Position numbers and translations under genes: made by a program
Origin: an uncultured Acidobacteriia bacterium
GTDB lineage: Bacteria; Acidobacteriota; Terriglobia; Bryobacterales; Bryobacteraceae
Assembly (NCBI GenBank): GCA_903925975.1
Contig: CAIYHG010000179.1
Location: 1 to 50,263, forward strand
Direction of reading: 5' to 3'
Length of the DNA stretch: 50,263 bases
Shown here: positions 9,526 through 16,362 of the stretch, piece by piece
How positions within the stretch are numbered: the stretch's first letter is position 1
Layout: each line of letters starts with the position of its first letter
Notes under the pieces: model-generated
Told to the model about the DNA's origin: nothing
The model's input: only the letters and a program-made list of their open reading frames with translations
Database searches by the model: none

Positions 9526-9554
9526 TGAGCGCCCTATCCGCTTGCAGCTCTATG

Positions 9555-10130
9555 CTAATTCGCATATACATTCGTCACCGTTACGTAGCCCGTTTCCGAA
9601 TCCACGTAACGGGCCCTCATGGAGCCCTGCGCGCTGGGGGTATAGGTGACATCTTTGGCCTCGGCGCCGGTGTGCAGGATGCGCAGCGTCTCGGCGCCTT
9701 CACGAACCTGGATGCCGTATTCGGTGGACTGCACTTCCACGCCCTCGATGCGGGCGGTCTGCCGGAACGGCGCGGGGCGTTCGAGCATCAGCCCCGTCAC
9801 CAGCAAGGCGACCACGCTGGCAAAGGCCACCGCGACGCGCGCGCCGGCAAAGAGCGGCTTATCCCGCAGCGCAGGCTCTGCCGGGCGGACACATTCGCCG
9901 GCCGAGAGCCCGAGCCGGATATTCGCCTTCATTTCGGCGGCGAGGCGGCTCCAGGGAACCTCCGGCGCGTCGGCCAGGTCGGGCAGAATGCCGCGCACGG
10001 CTTCGAACGAGGCCAGGTCGGCCCGGCATTGTTCGCAGCGCTCCACGTGGCGCCCGACCTTCCAGCTGGCGAAGGCGCCAAGGTCTCCGCCGGCGTGCAG
10101 CGCCAGCGTAGCCTCACTCGGGTGTTTCAT
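9555..10130 (-). CDS. Zinc-finger anti-sigma factor, membrane anchored
   Basis: 191 residues. The N-terminus has the zinc-binding anti-sigma pattern, with His28-x3-Cys32-x2-Cys35 (HVERCEQC) and an earlier conserved His. A membrane segment follows near residues 95-117 (VAVAFASVVALLVTGLML), then a periplasmic domain of about 75 residues rich in beta strands. Such proteins hold their partner ECF sigma factor at the membrane until a signal releases it. It begins five bases after the stop of the ECF sigma gene, the normal arrangement for a sigma/anti-sigma pair. No function is visible in the periplasmic domain. Confidence 0.85.
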   Translation of the reverse strand: MKHPSEATLALHAGGDLGAFASWKVGRHVERCEQCRADLASFEAVRGILPDLADAPEVPWSRLAAEMKANIRLGLSAGECVRPAEPALRDKPLFAGARVAVAFASVVALLVTGLMLERPAPFRQTARIEGVEVQSTEYGIQVREGAETLRILHTGAEAKDVTYTPSAQGSMRARYVDSETGYVTVTNVYAN

Positions 10131-10135
10131 CGCGT

Positions 10136-10660
10136 TTACCGCTTTCTATTCCGTATATACCGGCGGAACTTCGTGCGCGCGTTCGCGATATGCGAACGCA
10201 CCGTGGCTTTCGAGCAATTCAGCCTCTTGGCCACTTCCTCCGCCGGAAGCCCTTCCACATCGCGCAACATGAGCGCGGCCCGTTCCCGCGGGCTGAGAAG
10301 GCGTAAGCCGTCCTGCAAGTACTCCCGGTGTTCGCTGCGGAGCAGGATCTGCTCCGGGCTCTCCGCGTGGTCCTCGGGCGCTTCGTCCAATTCGCAGAAC
10401 GTAGCGCGCCCGCTCCGGCGCAGAAAGTCGATCGCCGTATTGGTGGCAATGCGGGACAGCCAGTGAGCAGCTTTCTGCTCGTCCTTGAGCTGTTCCTGGC
10501 GCTGAAGGGCTTTGATAAACGCCTCCTGCGTCAGATCCTGGGCATCGGCGACATTCCCGACAATCCGGTAGATCTGCACGAAAATGCGGCGCAGATTATC
10601 GGAAACAAATCGGTTCTGCCGCTCCAGGAGCTCCAGACCGGGCTCTACAACTTCGCTCAT
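10136..10660 (-). CDS. ECF-type sigma-70 family RNA polymerase sigma factor
   Basis: 174 residues from the ATG at 10660 (MSEVVEPG); a GTG eight codons upstream at 10684 is also possible. Region 2 is visible as VGNVADAQDLTQEAFIKALQ with the following AAHWLSRIATNTAIDFLRR. Region 4 is the helix-turn-helix LPAEEVAKRLNCSKATVRSH. Region 3 is absent, as in group IV sigma factors. The protein would redirect RNA polymerase to a small regulon when released by the anti-sigma factor encoded next. ECF genes often control their own operon, but no matching promoter pair could be confirmed upstream. Confidence 0.9.
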   Translation of the reverse strand: MSEVVEPGLELLERQNRFVSDNLRRIFVQIYRIVGNVADAQDLTQEAFIKALQRQEQLKDEQKAAHWLSRIATNTAIDFLRRSGRATFCELDEAPEDHAESPEQILLRSEHREYLQDGLRLLSPRERAALMLRDVEGLPAEEVAKRLNCSKATVRSHIANARTKFRRYIRNRKR

Positions 10661-10945
10661 TGGCCTGCTTACGACTGTTTCCACGGGTCCTACTACTCAA
10701 AATGACGCTGGGACCCTGAAAACGTGGAATCAAAAGCGGTCTAGCGACCGCTGGGGCCATTCTATCGTATTCCCCGACACTCCCTACCCGGCAATGTGGC
10801 TGTTTTCACTGATGGAACCGGCATCCGTTGTTTCGACTACCCGGAGCACCACCACCGTGGAGTGCTGTTGCTGGCGCACGAGATCGCGGTGTCGGTTTCC
10901 GAATCGCCTGTTCCGGAGCCGGCCGCATCCGCCGGATTCGTAGGC

Positions 10946-11794
10946 TCAATTCTCCCGAGCAAGCCACTTTAGCGCATTCTGATAGAGCCTTTGCATCATC
11001 GGATGGTTCATGACTTCCGCCGTGTGCCCTGGCGCGAAGAAGACCATGCGGCCCTTACCCTCTTCACGCCACCATCCGCCGATCAGCGAAGTCACGCCGT
11101 TTTTCGCGAAAGCTCCGTACCGCGCGAGTTCGGGATCGATTGTGTTATCGACCGAATCCGACTCAAACAACACGTGAGGCGCACCGGTCCAGAAGGACGT
11201 CTGCAAAGGGCCTTCGGGACCGATTCCCGGCGGCGCCGGCTCGAACAGATAGCTGACGAAATGGTGCTCATCCACCACCTCGAAATCTTCCACGCCCTTC
11301 GTAATTGGGCTCTGCCTGCCCGCTTCGGTCACGTGAACCTTCATCAAGTAGGGCGGGGGATGCTTTTGAAAACGCCCGCCGACCAACTTCTCCCATAAGC
11401 CGCCTACCGGGCCTCCGGCGGAAGCGTTATGCAGCGCCAGGAAACTGCCGCCGTTTTGCACAAAGTCATAAACGGCCTTCTCCTGGTCCGGGGTTATGCT
11501 ATCCACCGAGCCGGAATTGATGAAGATGTCGAAGTGAGAGAGATTCTCCGGCGTGAGGAGCGAAAGATCCTCAATGTAAACCGCCGGCATGTTGAGCGCC
11601 GTCAGGGTTACGGCCATCGCGCGCCGGGGAAATTCAGCGGGCTGGGAACCGCAGCCGCTATGCATCAGGACGCGCGGCCGTTTGATGCTTGAGTAAGGCG
11701 ATTGTTGTCCCCATCCCGACACGACTGCCAAGAACCCCAAGGGCAGGATGAAAGCGCCCCGGCGTAACTCTAGAATGAAAGCGACTCCCGACAT
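10946..11794 (-). CDS. Secreted ThuA-domain protein (copy 1)
   Basis: 282 residues with an N-terminal hydrophobic export signal (GAFILPLGFLAVVSGWG then QQ). The rest is a ThuA-like, glutamine-amidotransferase-type fold: RPRVLMHSGC, a FDIFINSGSV strand, DFVQNGGSFLALHNASAG and the C-terminal GRMVFFAPGHTAEVMNHP. ThuA domains occur in sugar-utilisation operons and in secreted proteins of Acidobacteria and Planctomycetes; the reaction is not established. The C-terminus MNHPMMQRLYQNALKWLAREN is nearly identical to that of the upstream neighbour, which marks a tandem duplication. The two genes are 73 bp apart on the same strand. Confidence 0.85.
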   Translation of the reverse strand: MSGVAFILELRRGAFILPLGFLAVVSGWGQQSPYSSIKRPRVLMHSGCGSQPAEFPRRAMAVTLTALNMPAVYIEDLSLLTPENLSHFDIFINSGSVDSITPDQEKAVYDFVQNGGSFLALHNASAGGPVGGLWEKLVGGRFQKHPPPYLMKVHVTEAGRQSPITKGVEDFEVVDEHHFVSYLFEPAPPGIGPEGPLQTSFWTGAPHVLFESDSVDNTIDPELARYGAFAKNGVTSLIGGWWREEGKGRMVFFAPGHTAEVMNHPMMQRLYQNALKWLAREN

Positions 11795-11867
11795 TTCCCG
11801 TCTCCTTGGCTATGCGGCCTCAACCGTCGCTGGCGGCGCCATTTCGCCACGCCCACGGGGGCCGGAG

Positions 11868-12749
11868 CTAGTTCTCCCGCGCCAGCCAGCGCAACGCATT
11901 CTCATACAGCCTCTGCATCATCGGATGGTTCATGGCGGCGGTGGTGTTGCCCATCGCGAAGTAACACATGCGCCCCTTGCCGACCTCCTGCCACCATCCC
12001 GAGGTGGGATTCGTTATGACGTTGGTGCGAAGCTTGAGTCTTTCGGGGTCGTTCGAATTGTCCATGGCGAAGCCGGTCATCAGGACGTGCGCCGGGCCGG
12101 GACTGGGCATCCCCGCGGGCGTCGCGGCAGCTCCGCGGCCCGCTACTGGCTGGGCAGGCTGCGCCGCGGGTGCGCCGGCGCGGCTCGGAGCCTGAGAATC
12201 CACAGCGTATGCCGGAAAGACTTGTTCCTCAAGGATTTCGAAATCGCGCACCCCGGCCGTAATGGGGCTCTTGCGGCCGTTGCCGGTCAAGTGGACCCAG
12301 ATGTGATAGGGACCGGCCTGCCGCACCAGGCTGCCCCCCAGGAGCTTTTCATAGATTCCTCCACGGGGGCCGTCAATTGCGTCGTGCAACGCGAGGAATC
12401 CGCCGCCGTTGTTCACGAAGTCCCCCAGAATCGCCTCCTGATCCGCCGTGATTCGGGCCGGACCAAACTGGACGAACACTTCAAACTGCGACAGGGCCTG
12501 ACGGTCGATCAGCTTGGAGTCGTCAATGAACGTAGCCGGGAAATTCACACTCGTCAACGCAGAAGACAGAGCCTGCCGCGCAATGTCGGCATCACCCGCG
12601 GAGCCGCCGGTCATAACGAGGACGCGCGGATGGTTTATAGAGAAATAGGGCTGCGAGGCGTCCTGAGAAAGGCCCGCGCCGGCCATCAGGGCTAGGATCA
12701 GCGGCAGCCGAAGGGGAAGAAACGCGCGCGGTAAAACGCGAGTTGGCAC
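11868..12749 (-). CDS. Secreted ThuA-domain protein (copy 2)
   Basis: 293 residues with a signal peptide (LPLRLPLILALMAGAGLSQ). The domain order matches the downstream copy: HPRVLVMTGGSAG, DFVNNGGGFLALHDAIDG, an ITAGVRDFEILEEQ block and the C-terminal MNHPMMQRLYENALRWLAREN. A proline/alanine-rich insertion (APSRAGAPAAQPAQPVAGR region) near residue 195 is absent from the other copy. It is first of the pair in transcription order. The function is not known beyond the fold; a role in handling sugars or glycosides at the cell surface is inference. Confidence 0.85.
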   Translation of the reverse strand: MPTRVLPRAFLPLRLPLILALMAGAGLSQDASQPYFSINHPRVLVMTGGSAGDADIARQALSSALTSVNFPATFIDDSKLIDRQALSQFEVFVQFGPARITADQEAILGDFVNNGGGFLALHDAIDGPRGGIYEKLLGGSLVRQAGPYHIWVHLTGNGRKSPITAGVRDFEILEEQVFPAYAVDSQAPSRAGAPAAQPAQPVAGRGAAATPAGMPSPGPAHVLMTGFAMDNSNDPERLKLRTNVITNPTSGWWQEVGKGRMCYFAMGNTTAAMNHPMMQRLYENALRWLAREN

Positions 12750-12812
12750 GATGACTCTCCTGGGATCGACGTTGTAGCTCGGAGTTATGCTAGCACCGGA
12801 GAAGACCGGGGG

Positions 12813-13121
12813 CTAGTCCTTTAGCGTGACCACTGTGGCGCCCCAGCCGCCGGCCTCGGCGGAGGCATCGCGGAAACCGGCCACGAAAGGCGTTCGGGCC
12901 AGGACGGCGCGGACGGTCTCGCGCTGAACGCCGATACCCCGGCCGTGGATCAGGCGAAGCGCGCGGTACCCGAGGCGGTGCGCTTCCCGCAGATATTCTT
13001 CCACCACTTCTTTCACATCGGCGGGCGGGACGCTGTGCAGGTCGAAAACGTCGGTGACGGGGATTCGAAGGGGTTCGGGGTCTTCCACATCAGGATCTTC
13101 GCACAAGGCGGGGACGGCCAC
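12813..13121 (-). CDS. Stand-alone Smr-domain protein
   Basis: 102 residues. The Smr fold is clear: DLHSVPPADVKEVVEEYLRE from about residue 27, then LRLIHGRGIGVQRETVRAVL, and the end GGWGATVVTL. The DLH and HGRG motifs are the conserved core. Smr domains are found at the end of MutS2 and alone, and act as nucleases on branched or structured nucleic acid. A short acidic N-terminal tail precedes the domain. A strong terminator for the gene before it ends 30 bp upstream of its start, so it is probably transcribed on its own. Confidence 0.88.
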   Translation of the reverse strand: MAVPALCEDPDVEDPEPLRIPVTDVFDLHSVPPADVKEVVEEYLREAHRLGYRALRLIHGRGIGVQRETVRAVLARTPFVAGFRDASAEAGGWGATVVTLKD

Positions 13122-13150
13122 GGCGTTGCCAAGGGGAATTTCCTAGGGCC

Positions 13151-13190
13151 AAAGAAACGAAAAGCCCGGTCGGCATCGGCCGGCCGGGCT
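13151..13190 (-). terminator. Intrinsic terminator after the DUF465 gene
   Basis: On the minus strand the stem AGCCCGGCCGGC pairs with GCCGACCGGGCT (12 bp, one G-U pair) across a 4-nt loop and is followed by TTTTCGTTTCTTT. It lies 33 bp after the stop of the DUF465-type gene. This is the clearest rho-independent terminator in the window. Confidence 0.85.
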
Positions 13191-13222
13191 CCCAAAACAG
13201 CTTCGCGCCTGCGCGCACCCAA

Positions 13223-13459
13223 TCAAGCGACCTGTTGAGACCGATTCTGGCTCACGATCGCTTCCATCTGATCTTTAATCCGAAGCTTCATCTTCTTCAA
13301 GCGCGTCTCCTCCACCTGTTGTTCCATCGACAGGTGGGGCTGCGCCTCCAGAGCATCGAGTTGCTTCGCAAACTCAGAGTGCTGCCCAGCCAAACGGCGG
13401 TACTCTTCGTTTGTAGCGATCAGGTGCGCTTTCAACTCTTCTTGTGCGTTGCGTTCCAT
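13223..13459 (-). CDS. DUF465/YdcH-family small coiled-coil protein
   Basis: 78 residues from the ATG at 13459, which is ten bases after GGAGG; an ATG three codons earlier would have only one base of spacing. The sequence is all charged helix: ELKAHLIATNEEYRRLAGQH, then DALEAQPHLSMEQQ and LKKMKLRIKDQMEAI. This matches the DUF465 (YdcH) pattern, a short helical hairpin of unknown function. It is bounded downstream by a strong terminator. Confidence 0.85.
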   Translation of the reverse strand: MERNAQEELKAHLIATNEEYRRLAGQHSEFAKQLDALEAQPHLSMEQQVEETRLKKMKLRIKDQMEAIVSQNRSQQVA

Positions 13460-13557
13460 AGTGGGCATTCCTCCCAGATGAGGTCGCCACGCCGAGCCAT
13501 GGCGCTGAATTGCTGGCCCGGTGGGTAAGCTCGCTTGTTACAGACGGAAATACACCG

Positions 13558-13986
13558 TCACCCGTCACGGTAGCATGAATGAAAGTTCATGACAACACCG
13601 TGTTCAGGGGGTGAATCGTAGTAGTTCTTCCGGACGGTAACCTCATGAAACCCTAGGGACTTATAGAATTCGCGAGCGCCCGTGTTCGAGCTTCTGACTT
13701 CAAGAAAAACAGATCCGGATAGGGTCCCCAGAAAAGACTGAAGCAGAGCCCGCCCAACGCCCAAACGGCGGCATTCGGGGGCCACGGCGAGGTTCAGAAT
13801 TTCGCCCTCATCGGCGGCCACCATCCGCGCCACCAGGAACCCCCCGATGCGCCCTTCGCGAAGCGCCACCCGCAGATCGTGCAGCAGGTAATCGCTGACG
13901 GGCCAATGGGAAGCCTCCGGGCAGGCCTCCTGGATGGCCGCGATTTCGGGAAGATCGGCGGGTAGCGCTTTGCGGATTTCGAGCAT
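13558..13986 (-). CDS. rimI: RimI-type GNAT N-acetyltransferase
   Basis: 142 residues from the ATG at 13986 (MLEIRKALPADLPEIAAIQ), 16 bp after the VWFA gene; the longer in-frame extension would overlap that gene. The acetyl-CoA-binding motif A is visible as ILNLAVAPECRRLGVGRALL, followed by FLEVRSSNTGAREFYKSLGF. This order is typical of RimI, which acetylates the N-terminal alanine of ribosomal protein S18. Substrate is inferred from family resemblance only. It appears to be in one transcription unit with rluD and the VWFA gene. Confidence 0.85.
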   Translation of the reverse strand: MLEIRKALPADLPEIAAIQEACPEASHWPVSDYLLHDLRVALREGRIGGFLVARMVAADEGEILNLAVAPECRRLGVGRALLQSFLGTLSGSVFLEVRSSNTGAREFYKSLGFHEVTVRKNYYDSPPEHGVVMNFHSCYRDG

Positions 13987-14002
13987 CGGGCCGCCGCCGG
14001 AG

Positions 14003-14935
14003 CTACATCTTCGGCGCGTAATATCCGCTGCGGACGCGGACCACAAGATCCTTGCGGTCTTTCACCAGCAACTGCACCGGATGGAACAAGCCGTCCGTGA
14101 GCAGCGGCTCGGGGCGGTATGAAACGCTGTACTGATGGCGCAGTTCGTTGGCGATGTTTTGGAAGGACTGGTCCAGGTCCTCCACCTTAAAGGGGAAGAA
14201 AGCGCGCCCCCCGGTCTCGTTGGCGTAGTACTTCAAGACCTTGTCGCCGTCGCTTTCCACGCGGCTGATATTCGTGGAAATCGAATACAGCACCACATCG
14301 GCTTTCTGGGCCATTTCGAGCGCCTGATCGCGAGTGTAGCGGCTCTGGTTGTCGTCGCCGTCGCTGACTATGACGATGGCGCGGCGGAACTTGTGCCGGG
14401 GCTGATCCTGGATGAGCTTATCGCGGCACGCGTAGTAGATCGCATCGTACAGCGCCGTGCCGCCCCCAGGACGCAGAGCGCGGATCTGGGCCTCAATTGG
14501 CGCCGGATCGTCCACCAGGTCCGAAATCAACTGGGTGGCGGTATCGAAACTCACCAGCATCACCCGGTCCACGCGGGGTTTCACCACGCTGTTGACGAAC
14601 TCCACGGCGGCTTCCTGCTCGAAGCGGAAGCGGTCGCGGATGCTGTTGCTGGTATCGATCAGGATGCCGAGCCGCAAGGGCAGGTCGGATTCCGCCGTAA
14701 ACTCCTGAATTGTCTGCGGCTTCTTGGCGTCGGCGACCTGGAAATCTTCCTTGGAAAGATTGGTGATGAAGCGGCCCTTCTTGTCGGTAACCGTGAAAAG
14801 CATGCTCACGCGCGTGACGTCCACGGTGATCCGGGCTGGCTCGTCGGATTGCGGAGGCGGCGCCGGGTTCTGGTCGGCCGCCCAGAGCGCTGCCCCAAGT
14901 ATGCTCGCGGCCGCGAGGATCGCCCAAACTCGCAT
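14003..14935 (-). CDS. Secreted VWFA-domain protein of the acidobacterial type
   Basis: 310 residues from the ATG at 14935, seven bases after the rluD stop. An export signal (VWAILAAASILGAALWAADQ) is followed by a beta domain (ARITVDVTRVSMLFTVTDKK, then LSKEDFQVADAKKPQ). Then comes a von Willebrand factor A domain with an intact metal site: DTSNS at 94-98, GGTALYDAI further on and VSDGDDNQS. The C-terminus SVSYRPEP...VRVRSGYYAP is typical of the VWFA-related family expanded in Acidobacteria (TIGR03436-like). Its partner is not known; adhesion or a matrix role is usual for the fold. Located between rluD and rimI. Confidence 0.88.
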   Translation of the reverse strand: MRVWAILAAASILGAALWAADQNPAPPPQSDEPARITVDVTRVSMLFTVTDKKGRFITNLSKEDFQVADAKKPQTIQEFTAESDLPLRLGILIDTSNSIRDRFRFEQEAAVEFVNSVVKPRVDRVMLVSFDTATQLISDLVDDPAPIEAQIRALRPGGGTALYDAIYYACRDKLIQDQPRHKFRRAIVIVSDGDDNQSRYTRDQALEMAQKADVVLYSISTNISRVESDGDKVLKYYANETGGRAFFPFKVEDLDQSFQNIANELRHQYSVSYRPEPLLTDGLFHPVQLLVKDRKDLVVRVRSGYYAPKM

Positions 14936-14942
14936 ATGTTGA

Positions 14943-15857
14943 TTATACGCGTTCGAGAAGGCCCATCCAGGCTGCCAGATCGGGCGGGAGCGGGGATTCC
15001 ACGGCCATCTCCTCGCCGGTTGAGGGCCTTCGAAAACGGATCTCGTGGGCGTGGAGGAAATAGCGGCCCAGCGGGGGCATGCCCTCAACCCTGGCCGGCG
15101 CCCCGTAGAGCGTGTCGCCGGCGATGGGGTGGCCGATGCTGGCCAGGTGGACGCGAATCTGGTGCGTACGGCCGGTGCCGATGAGAACTTCGAGAAAGGT
15201 GAAGCGCTCAAACCGGCGCACGACGCGGTATTCCGACCACGCCGCGCGCCCCGTTTCGAGCCGCGCGGTCATGCGGGTGCGGTGGACGGGGTCGCGCGCG
15301 ATGGGCCGTTCGATGCGCCCGCGGTCGCGCTCAAACCGGCCGTGCGCCAGCGCCAGGTAAGTCTTGCGCACATTGCGGCTGGAGAATTGAGCGGCGAGCG
15401 CCTGATGCGCGCGGTCGTTCTTCGCCACCAGCAGGACTCCGCTGGTGTACCGGTCCAGCCGGTGAACGATTCCGGGGCGAAGCGGGCCCCCAAGATTCGA
15501 GAGCGCCGCGTACCGGTGCAGCAGCGCATTCACCAGCGTGCCGGAATGGACGCCGGCTCCGGCATGCACCACCATTCCGGCGGGCTTGTCGATAGCCACC
15601 ACGTCTTCATCCTCGAACAGAACCGATAGCGGGATCGCCTCGGGCTCGGCATGCAGAGGAGCGGGCTCGGCGGGCTCGACGTCGATAGCTTCGCCGCCGC
15701 GCAGCATCTGCGAGGGGCGCGACGCGGCGCCGTTGACTAAGACGTGGCCGTCGCGGATCCAGGCCTGAATGCGGGAGCGGCTGACTTCGGCAAGCCGCTC
15801 GTGAAGCATCTGATCCAGCCGCTTGCCGCTATCGGAAGGTTCGGCTTGAATGTGCAT
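14943..15857 (-). CDS. rluD: RluD-family 23S rRNA pseudouridine synthase
   Basis: 304 residues. An S4 RNA-binding domain (GKRLDQMLHERL, then HVLVNGAASRPS) is followed by the catalytic domain. The active-site motif VHRLDRYTSGVLLVAK places the catalytic Asp at residue 135, and GTGRTHQIRVHLASIGHPI is the conserved C-terminal motif. Family members modify helix 69 of 23S rRNA or related sites; the exact site is inference. The VWFA gene follows after seven bases, so at least these two share a transcript. Confidence 0.93.
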   Translation of the reverse strand: MHIQAEPSDSGKRLDQMLHERLAEVSRSRIQAWIRDGHVLVNGAASRPSQMLRGGEAIDVEPAEPAPLHAEPEAIPLSVLFEDEDVVAIDKPAGMVVHAGAGVHSGTLVNALLHRYAALSNLGGPLRPGIVHRLDRYTSGVLLVAKNDRAHQALAAQFSSRNVRKTYLALAHGRFERDRGRIERPIARDPVHRTRMTARLETGRAAWSEYRVVRRFERFTFLEVLIGTGRTHQIRVHLASIGHPIAGDTLYGAPARVEGMPPLGRYFLHAHEIRFRRPSTGEEMAVESPLPPDLAAWMGLLERV

Positions 15858-15890
15858 CGGGTCTGCCGGCGTGTGAGGAACAAGATCGGA

Positions 15891-16280
15891 TCAAGGCTGA
15901 TCCGGGGTATTGCCGGCGGGCTGGCGCTGGGCATCGTTCAGCGGCGCCACCGCGTCTTGCTTGCACATCTCGCGCCGGTCGTAGAACTGTATCCTGCAAT
16001 ACCGGCAGTGATACAACTTGCCGCCCATCCAGCGTTCCACATGGTTCATGAGGCCGCTTTCCATAGGATCGATATGGTCGCGCTTGTTCAGACGGGTGAC
16101 GCGCATCGTTCCGCAGCGAGGGCAGCGGCACTCCTGGCCAAGATGATAGAAATAGCCCCGCGGAATGCACGCGACATCCTTGCAGTCGCGGCACTCGTAA
16201 ATCGCCAGATACGAGAAGCGCTCCACGAACGTTCGATGCACGCGCTTCAGGCGGCCCCCGCATTGCACGCATTTGCGCAT
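15891..16280 (-). CDS. Zinc-ribbon protein of unknown function
   Basis: 129 residues with four CxxC pairs: KCVQC near 4-7, ECRDC near 29-33, CPRC near 54-57 and CRYC near 92-95. This suggests two zinc ribbons. Between them lies a basic and aromatic stretch (TRLNKRDHIDPMESG). There is no signal peptide or membrane segment, so it should be cytosolic and may bind nucleic acid or a ribosome. It starts 82 bp from the divergent uvrA start and is 33 bp upstream of rluD on the same strand. Its family was not recognised. Confidence 0.75.
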   Translation of the reverse strand: MRKCVQCGGRLKRVHRTFVERFSYLAIYECRDCKDVACIPRGYFYHLGQECRCPRCGTMRVTRLNKRDHIDPMESGLMNHVERWMGGKLYHCRYCRIQFYDRREMCKQDAVAPLNDAQRQPAGNTPDQP

Positions 16281-16362
16281 CAGGGATTGTTATAACTCAA
16301 TTTGCAGACCGGCCACAACCGGGCCACAATAAAGGATTACCCTATCGCGATCGTAACCCATT

